Shown one piece after another: positions 1 through 7,271 of a stretch of 60,668 nt of DNA. The stretch lies in the NCBI GenBank assembly GCA_020634335.1, contig JACKBY010000021.1, positions 1 to 60,668 on the forward strand, read 5' to 3'. Source of the stretch: Promineifilum sp. (GTDB taxonomy: Bacteria; Chloroflexota; Anaerolineae; Promineifilales; Promineifilaceae). A program made the position numbers and the translations under genes. The notes beneath the pieces were generated by a model. The model was not told the origin of the DNA and did not search any database. It saw only the letters and a program-made list of their open reading frames with translations. The first letter of the stretch is position 1. Each line of letters opens with the position of its first letter.

Positions 1-362
1 ATCGCAACCGCCGTAAGGTAATTTCTCTGGATGATTTAAGCCGCTGGCAGGTTAACGAGGATGGCCCGGAAGCCAAAGCCTTGCTATCCGAAGATCGGGC
101 CGCCTTGCTGACGGCCGTTCGCCGGCTGCCGGCCGAGCGCCAGGAATTGCTGTCGCTCAAATTCGTTGAACATCTTTCGAATGCAGAGATTGGCAATGTT
201 ATGGGACGCAGCGAGGGAGCCATCAAATCGCTCTATCACCGGACGTTGATGGCCTTGCGGGAAGATTTGGGAGAGGCTCTGCCCAGCGAGCCTAAGGGAT
301 CGCCTATCAGAAGATTGTTGGGGAGGTTGGGTGAGAAAGGGAGCGCGCGCGAACGCGAATAG
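1..362 (+). CDS. RNA polymerase sigma-70 family factor, C-terminal part (5' end outside window)
   Basis: The reading frame is open from base 3, so the gene enters from upstream and only about the last 119 residues are seen. The segment 'LPAERQELLSLKFVEHLSNAEIG' followed by GRSEGAIKSLYHRTL is a typical sigma region 4 helix-turn-helix, which contacts the -35 element. The spacing fits ECF-type sigma factors (the sigma-70 region 4 family). The tail after the helix-turn-helix is short and basic, with no extra domain. Neither the sigma group nor a regulon can be assigned from this fragment. An anti-sigma factor would often be next to it, but the following gene is a multi-TM protein without recognisable anti-sigma features. 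Confidence 0.85.
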   Translation, partial: RNRRKVISLDDLSRWQVNEDGPEAKALLSEDRAALLTAVRRLPAERQELLSLKFVEHLSNAEIGNVMGRSEGAIKSLYHRTLMALREDLGEALPSEPKGSPIRRLLGRLGEKGSARERE

Positions 363-382
363 CGAAAATACTGTGGAAACTA

Positions 383-411
383 TTGCCGCAATTTATGTGT
401 GATGGTATATA
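383..411 (+). promoter_or_regulatory. Candidate promoter upstream of the 468-1205 membrane protein
   Basis: TTGCCG (383-388) and TATATA (406-411) are separated by 17 nt, a good sigma-70 spacing, in the gap after the sigma gene. A short dyad GTGT-N10-ACAC (397-414) overlaps the -10 box and resembles a weak Crp/Fnr-type half-site pair. The dyad is only suggestive. Confidence 0.45.
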
Positions 412-467
412 CACCTGCGGGGTGTCGATTAAACCCTGTGGAAGCATGAACTAGTGGAGACGGACAC

Positions 468-1205
468 GTGAGAAATAATCGCTCATTGATTACTTGGTTG
501 ATCATTTTTGCCATTCTGGTTGGGAGCGGCCTCCTGACTATCTTGCTGCCCTCTTTTTTCGGGGGTGGTTCCTCAACGTCGCTGCCCTCGGATCCCACTA
601 TCGTCACGTTCCCGCTGCCGGTGCCCATCGGCGGCCGCTCTGAGATCACGCTGGCGAGCTGGCAATGGATGCTGGGGCTGGCTGTCCTGATTCCGGGCCT
701 GGTTATCGGCGCCGGTCTGACCTTGGGCATTATCTATATTATTCTCTCGCGCCTCGCTACCAACGCCACGTCCAGTACGGCTTATCAGAAGAATGTTGCA
801 GCCCTGGAAAAGAAAGAATCCGAAAAGATCTCTAAACTACGCGAGACACGGCCGACCAGTGTCGCGCCCGAATCGACGTGGAATCGCTGGGCGGTGATCA
901 CGACGGGCATCACGATCGCCATGTTTGTGGCCTTTTTGACCCTGTTGTTAGCCAGCCTGCTCTTTCCCGGCGGGCAAGTTGTACGCAATGACGCTATCGT
1001 GAATGCCACCTCGGCCCTGGTTTTCATCGCCGTGGCCATCGCCCTGACAGCCGTTGGTCTGTGGTTTCGTTCCGAGCGTATTACGGCGATCAATCGTACC
1101 GAAAGCCTGGCGATACCGTGGGACTTCCTGGCCATCGTGTTCAGCGGTCTTCTGGTAGTCGGTCTGGGGATTGGGGTTATTGTCATTTTGAATGCCCCGC
1201 AGTAA
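468..1205 (+). CDS. Hypothetical multi-spanning membrane protein upstream of the oxidase genes
   Basis: I do not recognise the family. The 245-residue protein has about five hydrophobic segments, near residues 8-30, 67-93, 140-168, 178-196 and 217-240. A charged linker (about 105-135, rich in Lys and Glu) lies between the second and third. The GTG start at 468 follows a GTGGAGACGGACAC stretch that provides a GGAG Shine-Dalgarno site. It has its own candidate promoter and is separated from coxB by 185 nt with possible hairpins, so it may be a separate transcript. Its position just before the terminal oxidase operon suggests a membrane or respiratory accessory role, but no motif shows this. Confidence 0.7.
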   Translation: MRNNRSLITWLIIFAILVGSGLLTILLPSFFGGGSSTSLPSDPTIVTFPLPVPIGGRSEITLASWQWMLGLAVLIPGLVIGAGLTLGIIYIILSRLATNATSSTAYQKNVAALEKKESEKISKLRETRPTSVAPESTWNRWAVITTGITIAMFVAFLTLLLASLLFPGGQVVRNDAIVNATSALVFIAVAIALTAVGLWFRSERITAINRTESLAIPWDFLAIVFSGLLVVGLGIGVIVILNAPQ

Positions 1206-1241
1206 AATCTCCATCGCATCGATGGTCTATGAAGTGGGCCA

Positions 1242-1290
1242 CGGCGACCACGTGTCGCCGCCTTTGTGTGTTCGAGCCGGTTAATCCGGC
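1242..1290 (+). terminator. Two small hairpins, possible terminator before coxB
   Basis: CGGCGAC (1242-1248) pairs with GTCGCCG (1254-1260) and is followed by CCTTTGTGTG. A second stem, GCCGG/CCGGC (1276-1290), is followed by AATTTG. Neither has a long T-run, so termination here would be weak. Confidence 0.35.
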
Positions 1291-1390
1291 AATTTGTATG
1301 TTGGGTGTTTGGGGGGCCGTGGTAGGTCGCTATCCGGTCAAAACAGTGAGTAAAATTGGGTGTGGATCTATCTAGTCAGGATATTGAAGA

Positions 1391-2461
1391 ATGGGACGGC
1401 TTAGACATTTAATCAACATCATCCTCTTATTGGTCTTGTCGACGGTTGGGCTGCGATACTTATTCGAGTCCATTTTTGCCTTGCCTGTCGCGGCCAGCGC
1501 TGAGGCGCGGCCGATCGACAACCTGTTCAACGGCCACTTTTGGATGATCGCCTTCCTCTTTTCGCTCATCATGGTGCTGATGCTCTATGCGATCTTTGTC
1601 TTCCGTCGCCAAGACGGTGACGAGACCGACGGGCCGCATATTCATGGCAACCGAAACCTGGAAATTACCTGGACCATCATTCCCACTTTCGTTGTGATTG
1701 GCTTCGGCATCTGGGGGGCCGTCACGCTTAACGAAATTACCCGACCCAAAGAAGGTGAAATGACCGTCGACGTGGTCGGCAAACAGTGGATTTGGAGTTT
1801 CACCTATCCGGAGCAAGATAATATCGGCTCGGGCGAGCTGGTTTTGCCGGTCAATCGGACGACCGTTCTGAAGATGAACGCCGAGGATGTGATTCATTCC
1901 TTCTGGGTTCCAGAGTTTCGTGTCAAACAAGACTTGGTGCCGGGTCGGGAGACCACCTTGCGCATCACCCCGACGGAAGTCGGCTCCTATAAACTGCGTT
2001 GCGCGGAAATATGCGGATTAAACCATACGCTGATGGAAGCTGACGTCCGCGTCGTCGATGCCGCCGGGTTCCAGGCCTGGGTTGATGAGAAGCAGGCTGT
2101 TCCCGCTTTTGCGGATTTGACGGCTGAGGAAAGAGGTGCCTTTTGGGCCAGCGCCGAGGGTTTCGGCTGCGTGGCTTGTCATTCGGCCGACGGATCACCC
2201 GGAGTTGGGCCGACGTGGCAGGGCCTCTACCAGCACGAAGTGCCGTTGGCGGACGGATCGACGGTAATAGCTGATGACGATTACATCACCACATCGATCC
2301 ACGATCCTAACTCGCAAGTTGTGGGTGGTTTTAATCCTAACATTATGCCGCAAAACTACCTGGAGCAATTTGCCGCTCGTGAACAAGAAGTCGAAGCCGC
2401 CGAAGCGATAGATCTCGACATCACCGCCGACATCATCGCCTATATCAAGACGCTTCAGTGA
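1391..2461 (+). CDS. coxB: Cytochrome c oxidase subunit II with fused cytochrome c domain (caa3 type)
   Basis: This subunit takes electrons and passes them through the CuA centre to subunit I at the outer face of the membrane. Two N-terminal TM helices (about residues 8-30 and 50-72) anchor a cupredoxin domain. The CuA loop contains CAEICGLNH, with Cys204 and Cys208. From about residue 245 a cytochrome c domain is fused, with CVACH at residues 260-264 and a probable Met axial ligand in IMPQN at Met319. The fusion is the hallmark of caa3 oxidases, in which a covalently attached haem c replaces the soluble donor. The 356-residue length fits the family. AGGA lies 9 nt before the ATG. It is the first gene of a coxB-coxA-IV-III operon. 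Confidence 0.95.
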   Translation: MGRLRHLINIILLLVLSTVGLRYLFESIFALPVAASAEARPIDNLFNGHFWMIAFLFSLIMVLMLYAIFVFRRQDGDETDGPHIHGNRNLEITWTIIPTFVVIGFGIWGAVTLNEITRPKEGEMTVDVVGKQWIWSFTYPEQDNIGSGELVLPVNRTTVLKMNAEDVIHSFWVPEFRVKQDLVPGRETTLRITPTEVGSYKLRCAEICGLNHTLMEADVRVVDAAGFQAWVDEKQAVPAFADLTAEERGAFWASAEGFGCVACHSADGSPGVGPTWQGLYQHEVPLADGSTVIADDDYITTSIHDPNSQVVGGFNPNIMPQNYLEQFAAREQEVEAAEAIDLDITADIIAYIKTLQ

Positions 2462-2489
2462 ACACTGAGCCTAATCACGGAGCAGACAG

Positions 2490-4364
2490 ATGTTTAGAAA
2501 CACTAGAATTATCTTAACTTCGGCCCTGGTGAAGGGTCTGGTGGGCCAGTTCGTTGCCTGGGCTTTGGGCTATGGCTTTATCGCCATGTTGCGGGCCTTT
2601 CGCGGCTTGCCGACCCCAGGACTTTACGAGCCGGCCGTCGCCTTCGGGGCGATTCTCAGCGTCATTGGCTTTTTGGTGGGCGCCGGTGTTCTGACGGATT
2701 GGCTTAAGCTGATTGTGGGCAAGCGAACCCCACTGCGGCACGGTGCGCCGGAAGGCAAGCCGGAATGGTCGCGCTACCTCAACGTCGATTACAACCATAA
2801 GGTCATCGGCATTCAATATGCCATAACGTCCATTTTGGTCCTGTTGATCGGCGGTCTGTTCGCCATCCTGTTCCGTATCGAGTTAGCCCAGCCGGGGATG
2901 CAATGGCTGACCAATGACCAATATAACACATTGTTCAGCGCCCACGGCATCATCATGATCGCCAGCATTTTGCTGGGCGTGGGCGCGATGGTTAACTATC
3001 TGGTGCCGTTAATGATCGGCGCGTCCGACATGGCCTTTCCTCGCTTGAACGCCTTTAGCTATTGGGTGGCCATCCCCAGCGCGGTTCTTATTTTGATGGG
3101 TATGGCCGTCGGCGGTTGGGACACGGGCTGGGTGGGTTATGCCACGTTGAGCCTGCGCGCGCCGCTGGGCATTGTGCTGTTTATGCTGGGTTTCTGGATC
3201 AATGGCTTCTCTTCAATCGCCGGCTCCATCAATATGCTGGTGACGACGGCCACGATGCGGGCCAAGGGTATGACGCTCTTTCGCATGCCGATCCTTGTTT
3301 GGGGAGCGGCGGCGGCGTCGATCATTCAAATGACAGCGACCCAGACCGTGGGTGTCGCGCTAACGATGTCGGTCGCCGAACGCGTGCTGGGCCTCAACTT
3401 CTTCGATCCGGCCGGCGGCGGCAACCCCATCCTCTATCAGCACCTCTTCTGGTTCTATTCGCATCCCGTTGTCTACGTGTTCGTCTTGCCGGGATTGGGC
3501 GTCATCAGCGAATTGCTGCCTGTTTTCGCCCGCAAGCCCCTCTTCGGCTACCGATGGGTGGCGCTTTCCAGTATGGGCATCGCACTCGTCGGCTTCCTCG
3601 TGTGGGCCCATCATATGTTCACCTCTGGCATGGCCGACGCGCTACGGATGCCATTCATGTTCTCCACGATGCTGGTGGCTATCCCCACGGGTGTGAAGTT
3701 TTTCAGTTGGGTGGCGACGATTTGGGAAGGTAAATTGCCCAAGAATCCGCCGACGCCCCTTCTGTTCGTCTTTGGTGCTATCTCGGTGTTCCTCATTGGC
3801 GGCGTGACCGGGCCGATACTGGGTACCATTCCCACCGACCTGCATCTGCACGACAGCTACTGGATCGTGGGCCATTTTCACGCCACGATGTTCGGCGGTT
3901 ACATCTTCCCGTTCTTTGCCGCGCTCTACTATTGGTATCCCAAGGTTACCGGCCGAATGTACAAGGAGTCGCTGGGCAAGCTTCACTTTTGGCTCATGCT
4001 GCCCGCATTCTGGGTGATGAGCATCGGCCAGATGAGCGTCGGCCTGTTGGGCATGCGCCGCCGCGTGGCCGACTATGACCCGGCGCTGGGCATCACCACG
4101 ACCCACGTGCTCATTACCCTGGCGGCGCTGATCATCGGTTGGTCCGTCCTGATCATGATCTATAACTTTGTGGCCAGCACGCGGACTGCGCCTTTGGCCG
4201 ACATCAACCCCTGGCGCTCGCGTTCGCCCGAATGGCAGATTCCCTCGCCGGTGCCGGAATTCAATTACGCGGTGCCGTTTGAGGTTATCGGCGAGCCGTA
4301 TGATTACGGTCTGGATGGAGCAACGTATACACGCGAAGTGGTTCCCGTGCCCTCAGGGGATTAG
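2490..4364 (+). CDS. coxA: Cytochrome c oxidase subunit I, A2-type haem-copper oxidase
   Basis: This is the catalytic subunit reducing O2 to water and pumping protons. Ligands are visible: His in FSAHGIIM (low-spin haem), His325 and the His374/His375 pair in WAHHMF (CuB), and the two His in GHFH (462, 464; haem ligands). The K-channel Lys is present (PTGVKFF, Lys403). The usual GHPEVY motif, with its proton-gating Glu, is replaced by YSHPVVY (residues 323-329). This is the YSHPxV signature of A2-type oxidases, in which Tyr and Ser replace the Glu function. Before the canonical first helix (NHKVIGIQYAI) there is an N-terminal extension of about 105 residues with two extra hydrophobic segments. 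GGAG precedes the ATG by 9 nt. Confidence 0.95.
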   Translation: MFRNTRIILTSALVKGLVGQFVAWALGYGFIAMLRAFRGLPTPGLYEPAVAFGAILSVIGFLVGAGVLTDWLKLIVGKRTPLRHGAPEGKPEWSRYLNVDYNHKVIGIQYAITSILVLLIGGLFAILFRIELAQPGMQWLTNDQYNTLFSAHGIIMIASILLGVGAMVNYLVPLMIGASDMAFPRLNAFSYWVAIPSAVLILMGMAVGGWDTGWVGYATLSLRAPLGIVLFMLGFWINGFSSIAGSINMLVTTATMRAKGMTLFRMPILVWGAAAASIIQMTATQTVGVALTMSVAERVLGLNFFDPAGGGNPILYQHLFWFYSHPVVYVFVLPGLGVISELLPVFARKPLFGYRWVALSSMGIALVGFLVWAHHMFTSGMADALRMPFMFSTMLVAIPTGVKFFSWVATIWEGKLPKNPPTPLLFVFGAISVFLIGGVTGPILGTIPTDLHLHDSYWIVGHFHATMFGGYIFPFFAALYYWYPKVTGRMYKESLGKLHFWLMLPAFWVMSIGQMSVGLLGMRRRVADYDPALGITTTHVLITLAALIIGWSVLIMIYNFVASTRTAPLADINPWRSRSPEWQIPSPVPEFNYAVPFEVIGEPYDYGLDGATYTREVVPVPSGD

Positions 4365-4384
4365 CAGAGGAGATTGCAGATACC

Positions 4385-4600
4385 ATGAGTGAAAGAAAAT
4401 CGGCCGCCTACCGCCTCGGGCTAATCACGTTGGCGATGCTGGCGGTGCTGACCATTATCGAGTTTTTTGTGGCGGTGTATGTTCAGTCGGTGTATGTTCA
4501 GTCGCTGGTGCTGTTGTTTATCATCGCGGTTGTGAAGGCGGCGATCATCGTGCAAAACTTCATGCATATTGCGCGCTTGTGGCGGGAGGAGAGTCATTAA
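4385..4600 (+). CDS. Cytochrome c oxidase subunit IV (small two-TM subunit)
   Basis: This 71-residue protein has two hydrophobic helices (about 11-33 and 40-58) and ends in a short charged tail. It matches in size and position the small prokaryotic subunit IV found with caa3 oxidases, which stabilises the complex. The pattern KAAIIVQNFMHI in the second helix is typical of the family. The loop between the helices contains an exact duplication, VYVQS-VYVQS, from a 15-bp tandem repeat at 4475-4504. Its stop codon abuts the ATG of the subunit III gene directly. Confidence 0.85.
   Translation: MSERKSAAYRLGLITLAMLAVLTIIEFFVAVYVQSVYVQSLVLLFIIAVVKAAIIVQNFMHIARLWREESH
4475..4504 (+). repeat. In-frame 15-bp tandem duplication in the subunit IV gene
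   Basis: GTGTATGTTCAGTCG occurs twice without any gap or mismatch (4475-4489 and 4490-4504). It adds five residues (VYVQS) at the junction of the first helix and its loop. The absence of divergence suggests a recent slippage event. Confidence 0.95.
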
Positions 4601-5242
4601 ATGAGCGCTGTAACCACCCATTCGCCCCACGACGATGCGCACGGCCACGAGGTGCCTTATGAGACCCAGATGCGATCCAATCGTCTGGGATTGTGGATGT
4701 TCATGTTCTCCGAGCTATTTTTGTTCGGTGCGCTGTTCACGACGCGCTTCGTGCTCTGGGGCAACACTCGCCCGGCGCTGAGCCAGGAAATCGGGTTGCT
4801 GGCTACCGGCATTTTGTTGCTGAGCAGCTTTTTTATGTATCGTTGCGAGGTCGGCGCGGCCAACGGCGATCAGAAAACTTTCTTGCGCAGCGCCTTGCTA
4901 GCGGCCCTCATGGGAACCATATTTTTCATTATGGTCGTCGTGATGGAGTGGAACGTCTTCGGACTGAGCGGCGAACTTTTCGGCATTGAACTGTTCGGCC
5001 ATCTGAAACCGTCCGATGGCGTCTATGGCGGTGTCTTCTATGCCATGACCGGCATGCACGCGCTGCACGTGTTGAGTGGCATTGCCCTCATCCTCATCAT
5101 CTGGTGGAATGGTCGCCGCGGGTTCTTCACGCCGGAGCGCCATTGGGGCGTCGAGGCCACAGCCATCTATTGGCACTACGTCGACGTCGTCTGGGTCTTC
5201 TTCTATCCCGCCCTCTACCTGATGGGCCACGCCGTTAAATAA
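4601..5242 (+). CDS. Cytochrome c oxidase subunit III
   Basis: Subunit III of the haem-copper oxidase is an integral membrane protein that stabilises proton uptake by subunit I. The 213-residue protein has about five hydrophobic segments after a His-rich N-terminus, and the family motifs LGLWMFMFSELFLFG, GMHALHVLSGI and the C-terminal ATAIYWHYVDVVWVF. The five-helix length (about 200 residues) is that of bacterial short-form subunit III. It starts immediately after the stop codon of subunit IV and is the last gene of the operon, which ends at a strong terminator 43 nt downstream. Confidence 0.93.
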   Translation: MSAVTTHSPHDDAHGHEVPYETQMRSNRLGLWMFMFSELFLFGALFTTRFVLWGNTRPALSQEIGLLATGILLLSSFFMYRCEVGAANGDQKTFLRSALLAALMGTIFFIMVVVMEWNVFGLSGELFGIELFGHLKPSDGVYGGVFYAMTGMHALHVLSGIALILIIWWNGRRGFFTPERHWGVEATAIYWHYVDVVWVFFYPALYLMGHAVK

Positions 5243-5284
5243 TTCGTTAAGCCAATGGGCTACGTAAGCCGGGCTGCGCAAGCG

Positions 5285-5324
5285 GGGCCACGACTGAACG
5301 TTAGGTTAGTCGTGGCCCTGTTTT
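5285..5324 (+). terminator. Intrinsic terminator of the cox operon
   Basis: GGGCCACGACT (5285-5295) and AGTCGTGGCCC (5308-5318) form a perfect 11-bp stem with a 12-nt loop, followed by TGTTTT. It lies 43 nt after the subunit III stop codon and just before the ctaG promoter. Confidence 0.88.
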
Positions 5325-5349
5325 GATCTGCTTTTGGAGCCAATCCCGC

Positions 5350-5355
5350 TACAAT
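5350..5355 (+). promoter_or_regulatory. -10 element of a leaderless-type promoter for ctaG
   Basis: TACAAT ends 7 nt before the ATG at 5363, which would place the transcription start at or next to the start codon. No Shine-Dalgarno site is present and no clear -35 box is visible. The same arrangement is seen at 15897 and 21802. Confidence 0.5.
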
Positions 5356-5362
5356 TATTCAT

Positions 5363-6310
5363 ATGGATCCTATCGCTCGGGCGGCGTTCAGTTCCTGGGG
5401 GTGGCGCCCCGAGGTAGTCATAGTTCTGTGGGTTCCAGGCGTGCTTTTCTTGCTCGGCTGGCGAAAACTGCGCCGGATTAGCGGCTCGGCCAGAGGCGCA
5501 CGCTCGCTGGGGGCCGCTTGGCGGCCGGTCGCATACATATCGGGGTTGCTGGTGATCGGCCTGGCGCTGATGTCACCGATTGATGTGTTGGGTCAACAGC
5601 TCTTCTTTATGCACATGATTCAGCATCTATTGCTGATTATGGTAGCGCCGGTGCTGTTACTGCTTCCCAACCCAATGCCTTTTCTATTGTGGGGTCTTCC
5701 GGCACGCGCCAGACTGGCGGCTGGTTCGGCGCTCAATCTCGTCCTTCACAAGCAATCGACTATTGGCCGTTTGCTGCGACGGGCCACCTCGCCCGCCATC
5801 GTCTGGTTTAGCATGATCGTGTTTATCATCGGCTGGCACGATCCCAATACGTATGATGCTGCTTTACAAAACGAGCTTGTTCATGATCTGGAACACGTGA
5901 CGATGTTTGTCGCCGGGATGCTTTTCTGGTGGACGGTGATCGGAGCGGGGCCGCGATTGAACAAAAATATGAGCCTGCCGGCTAAAATCGCTTTCGTCAT
6001 TGCTGCTGTTCCGCCTAATATGGCGTTGGGAGCGGCATTGGCTTTTAGCCAGGAACCAATCTACTCTTTCTATGTCGATATGCCCCGTTTGTGGGGGATG
6101 TCGGTGCTCGATGATCAACGACTAAGCGGCATTATCATGTGGATACCAGGCAGTATGATGTACCTGATTGCCGCGTTGGTGCTTTTGTTCCGATTATTGT
6201 CCGGCGAGGGAACGAAAACGCCCAGGAACGATGAGCCTCACCCATCCGATGAGGCATTGGCCGCGTCCGGGGTCGTTGTTGGCGGCGCGAGTGGGGGACA
6301 GGGCGTATGA
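5363..6310 (+). CDS. ctaG: CtaG-type cytochrome c oxidase assembly protein
   Basis: The 315-residue protein has about seven hydrophobic segments and the family features of caa3-type CtaG (PF09678): MHMIQHLLLIMVAPVLLL near residue 77, and VHDLEHVTMFVAGMLFWW near residue 175, with conserved His residues thought to handle copper. It is required for assembly of active oxidase, probably by delivering copper to subunit I. It is unrelated to the periplasmic CtaG/Cox11 of proteobacteria. The hydrophilic, Gly-rich C-terminus overlaps the next gene by 4 bp (ATGA), so the two genes form one operon separate from the cox structural genes. Confidence 0.88.
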   Translation: MDPIARAAFSSWGWRPEVVIVLWVPGVLFLLGWRKLRRISGSARGARSLGAAWRPVAYISGLLVIGLALMSPIDVLGQQLFFMHMIQHLLLIMVAPVLLLLPNPMPFLLWGLPARARLAAGSALNLVLHKQSTIGRLLRRATSPAIVWFSMIVFIIGWHDPNTYDAALQNELVHDLEHVTMFVAGMLFWWTVIGAGPRLNKNMSLPAKIAFVIAAVPPNMALGAALAFSQEPIYSFYVDMPRLWGMSVLDDQRLSGIIMWIPGSMMYLIAALVLLFRLLSGEGTKTPRNDEPHPSDEALAASGVVVGGASGGQGV

Positions 6311-7125
6311 CGAAAGCGAGTAAACTCGCCAGGGCTTTGGTAAGCCGGCAGTGGTGGTGGGTCACGCTTCTGGTTGTGGCCCTGATGCTGCTGCTGGCCC
6401 GTTTGGGAATTTGGCAGCTGGACCGGCTGGAACAACGGCGGGCGGCTAATGCTCAGCTCCTGGCGGCCATCGAGTCGCCGCCTATCGACCTGAATCGGGA
6501 GATAGGCGAGTATTTGGTCATGGAGCCGCGTGAGGTGTCCGGCGACCTGGCAAATCGGGACGTAGCAATGGTAGGCGTGTATGATTACGAGCAACAGCGC
6601 GTTTTGAAGCTTCAGTCGTGGGATGGCCGTGCCGGGGTACATCTAATTACACCTCTACTCCTGGAAGGGACGGATACGGCCGTGTTAGTCGACCGAGGCT
6701 GGATTCCCGATGCCGCCTTTGAGGCGGGCGAAATGTATGCCGACCAGACTGGCACACAAACGGTGAACGGCTATGTCGCCCTGACAGAGACCATCACCCG
6801 TCGCACGGCGGATGCTATCGTCCCTCCCGATCCCGGTGTTGAGTTATTTCGCGTGGATATTGCCGATTTAGGGAAGCGCTTGCCCTATCAACTTGCGCCC
6901 TTCTACGTAAAGTTGGCTCCTCAGGACGGTGATTCTTCTGAGTTGCCTATTCCCACGCCGAAGGAGATCGACCTGTCTGAGGGGCCGCACCTGGATTATG
7001 CTTTCCAGTGGTTCATTTTCTCTTTGGGCCTAGGGACTGCCTACGTGATTTACGTCAACCGCTGGCTGAATATGCGCGATAATCCGCCACCTGCAAAACA
7101 AGAGAGATTCATTAAGCCTCTATAA
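6307..7125 (+). CDS. SURF1 family oxidase biogenesis protein
   Basis: SURF1/Shy1 proteins help insert haem a into subunit I. The 272-residue protein has one TM helix near each end (about 18-38 and 232-250) and a large external domain between them. It shows the family signatures LARLGIWQLDRLEQR, a later VLVDRGWIP and the C-terminal DYAFQWFIFSLGL. It overlaps ctaG by 4 bp, so the two assembly factors are probably translated together. The length is usual for bacterial SURF1. Confidence 0.88.
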   Translation: MTKASKLARALVSRQWWWVTLLVVALMLLLARLGIWQLDRLEQRRAANAQLLAAIESPPIDLNREIGEYLVMEPREVSGDLANRDVAMVGVYDYEQQRVLKLQSWDGRAGVHLITPLLLEGTDTAVLVDRGWIPDAAFEAGEMYADQTGTQTVNGYVALTETITRRTADAIVPPDPGVELFRVDIADLGKRLPYQLAPFYVKLAPQDGDSSELPIPTPKEIDLSEGPHLDYAFQWFIFSLGLGTAYVIYVNRWLNMRDNPPPAKQERFIKPL

Positions 7126-7141
7126 CAATCCTGTCACTATA

Positions 7142-7169
7142 TTGACCCTTAATCGCCACTCGATAGAAT
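7142..7169 (+). promoter_or_regulatory. Promoter of the transglutaminase gene
   Basis: TTGACC (7142-7147) and TAGAAT (7164-7169) are separated by 16 nt. Transcription would start near 7176, giving a leader of about 95 nt. The leader contains the 17-bp dyad at 7225-7241. Confidence 0.6.
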
Positions 7170-7224
7170 AGACTGGCTCAATCGGGCGCAAGCAACCGAC
7201 GAAGAAATAGAAATCCACTAATAT

Positions 7225-7241
7225 CTTCCCGAATCGGGAAG
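7225..7241 (+). promoter_or_regulatory. Palindrome in the leader of the transglutaminase gene
   Basis: CTTCCCGA and TCGGGAAG flank a single central A, a perfect 8-bp inverted repeat downstream of the promoter and 30 nt before the start codon. It could be a repressor operator or a small RNA hairpin. No T-run follows it. Confidence 0.4.
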
Positions 7242-7271
7242 GATGGTTTAGAAATCTCAGGAGTAAGGCAC

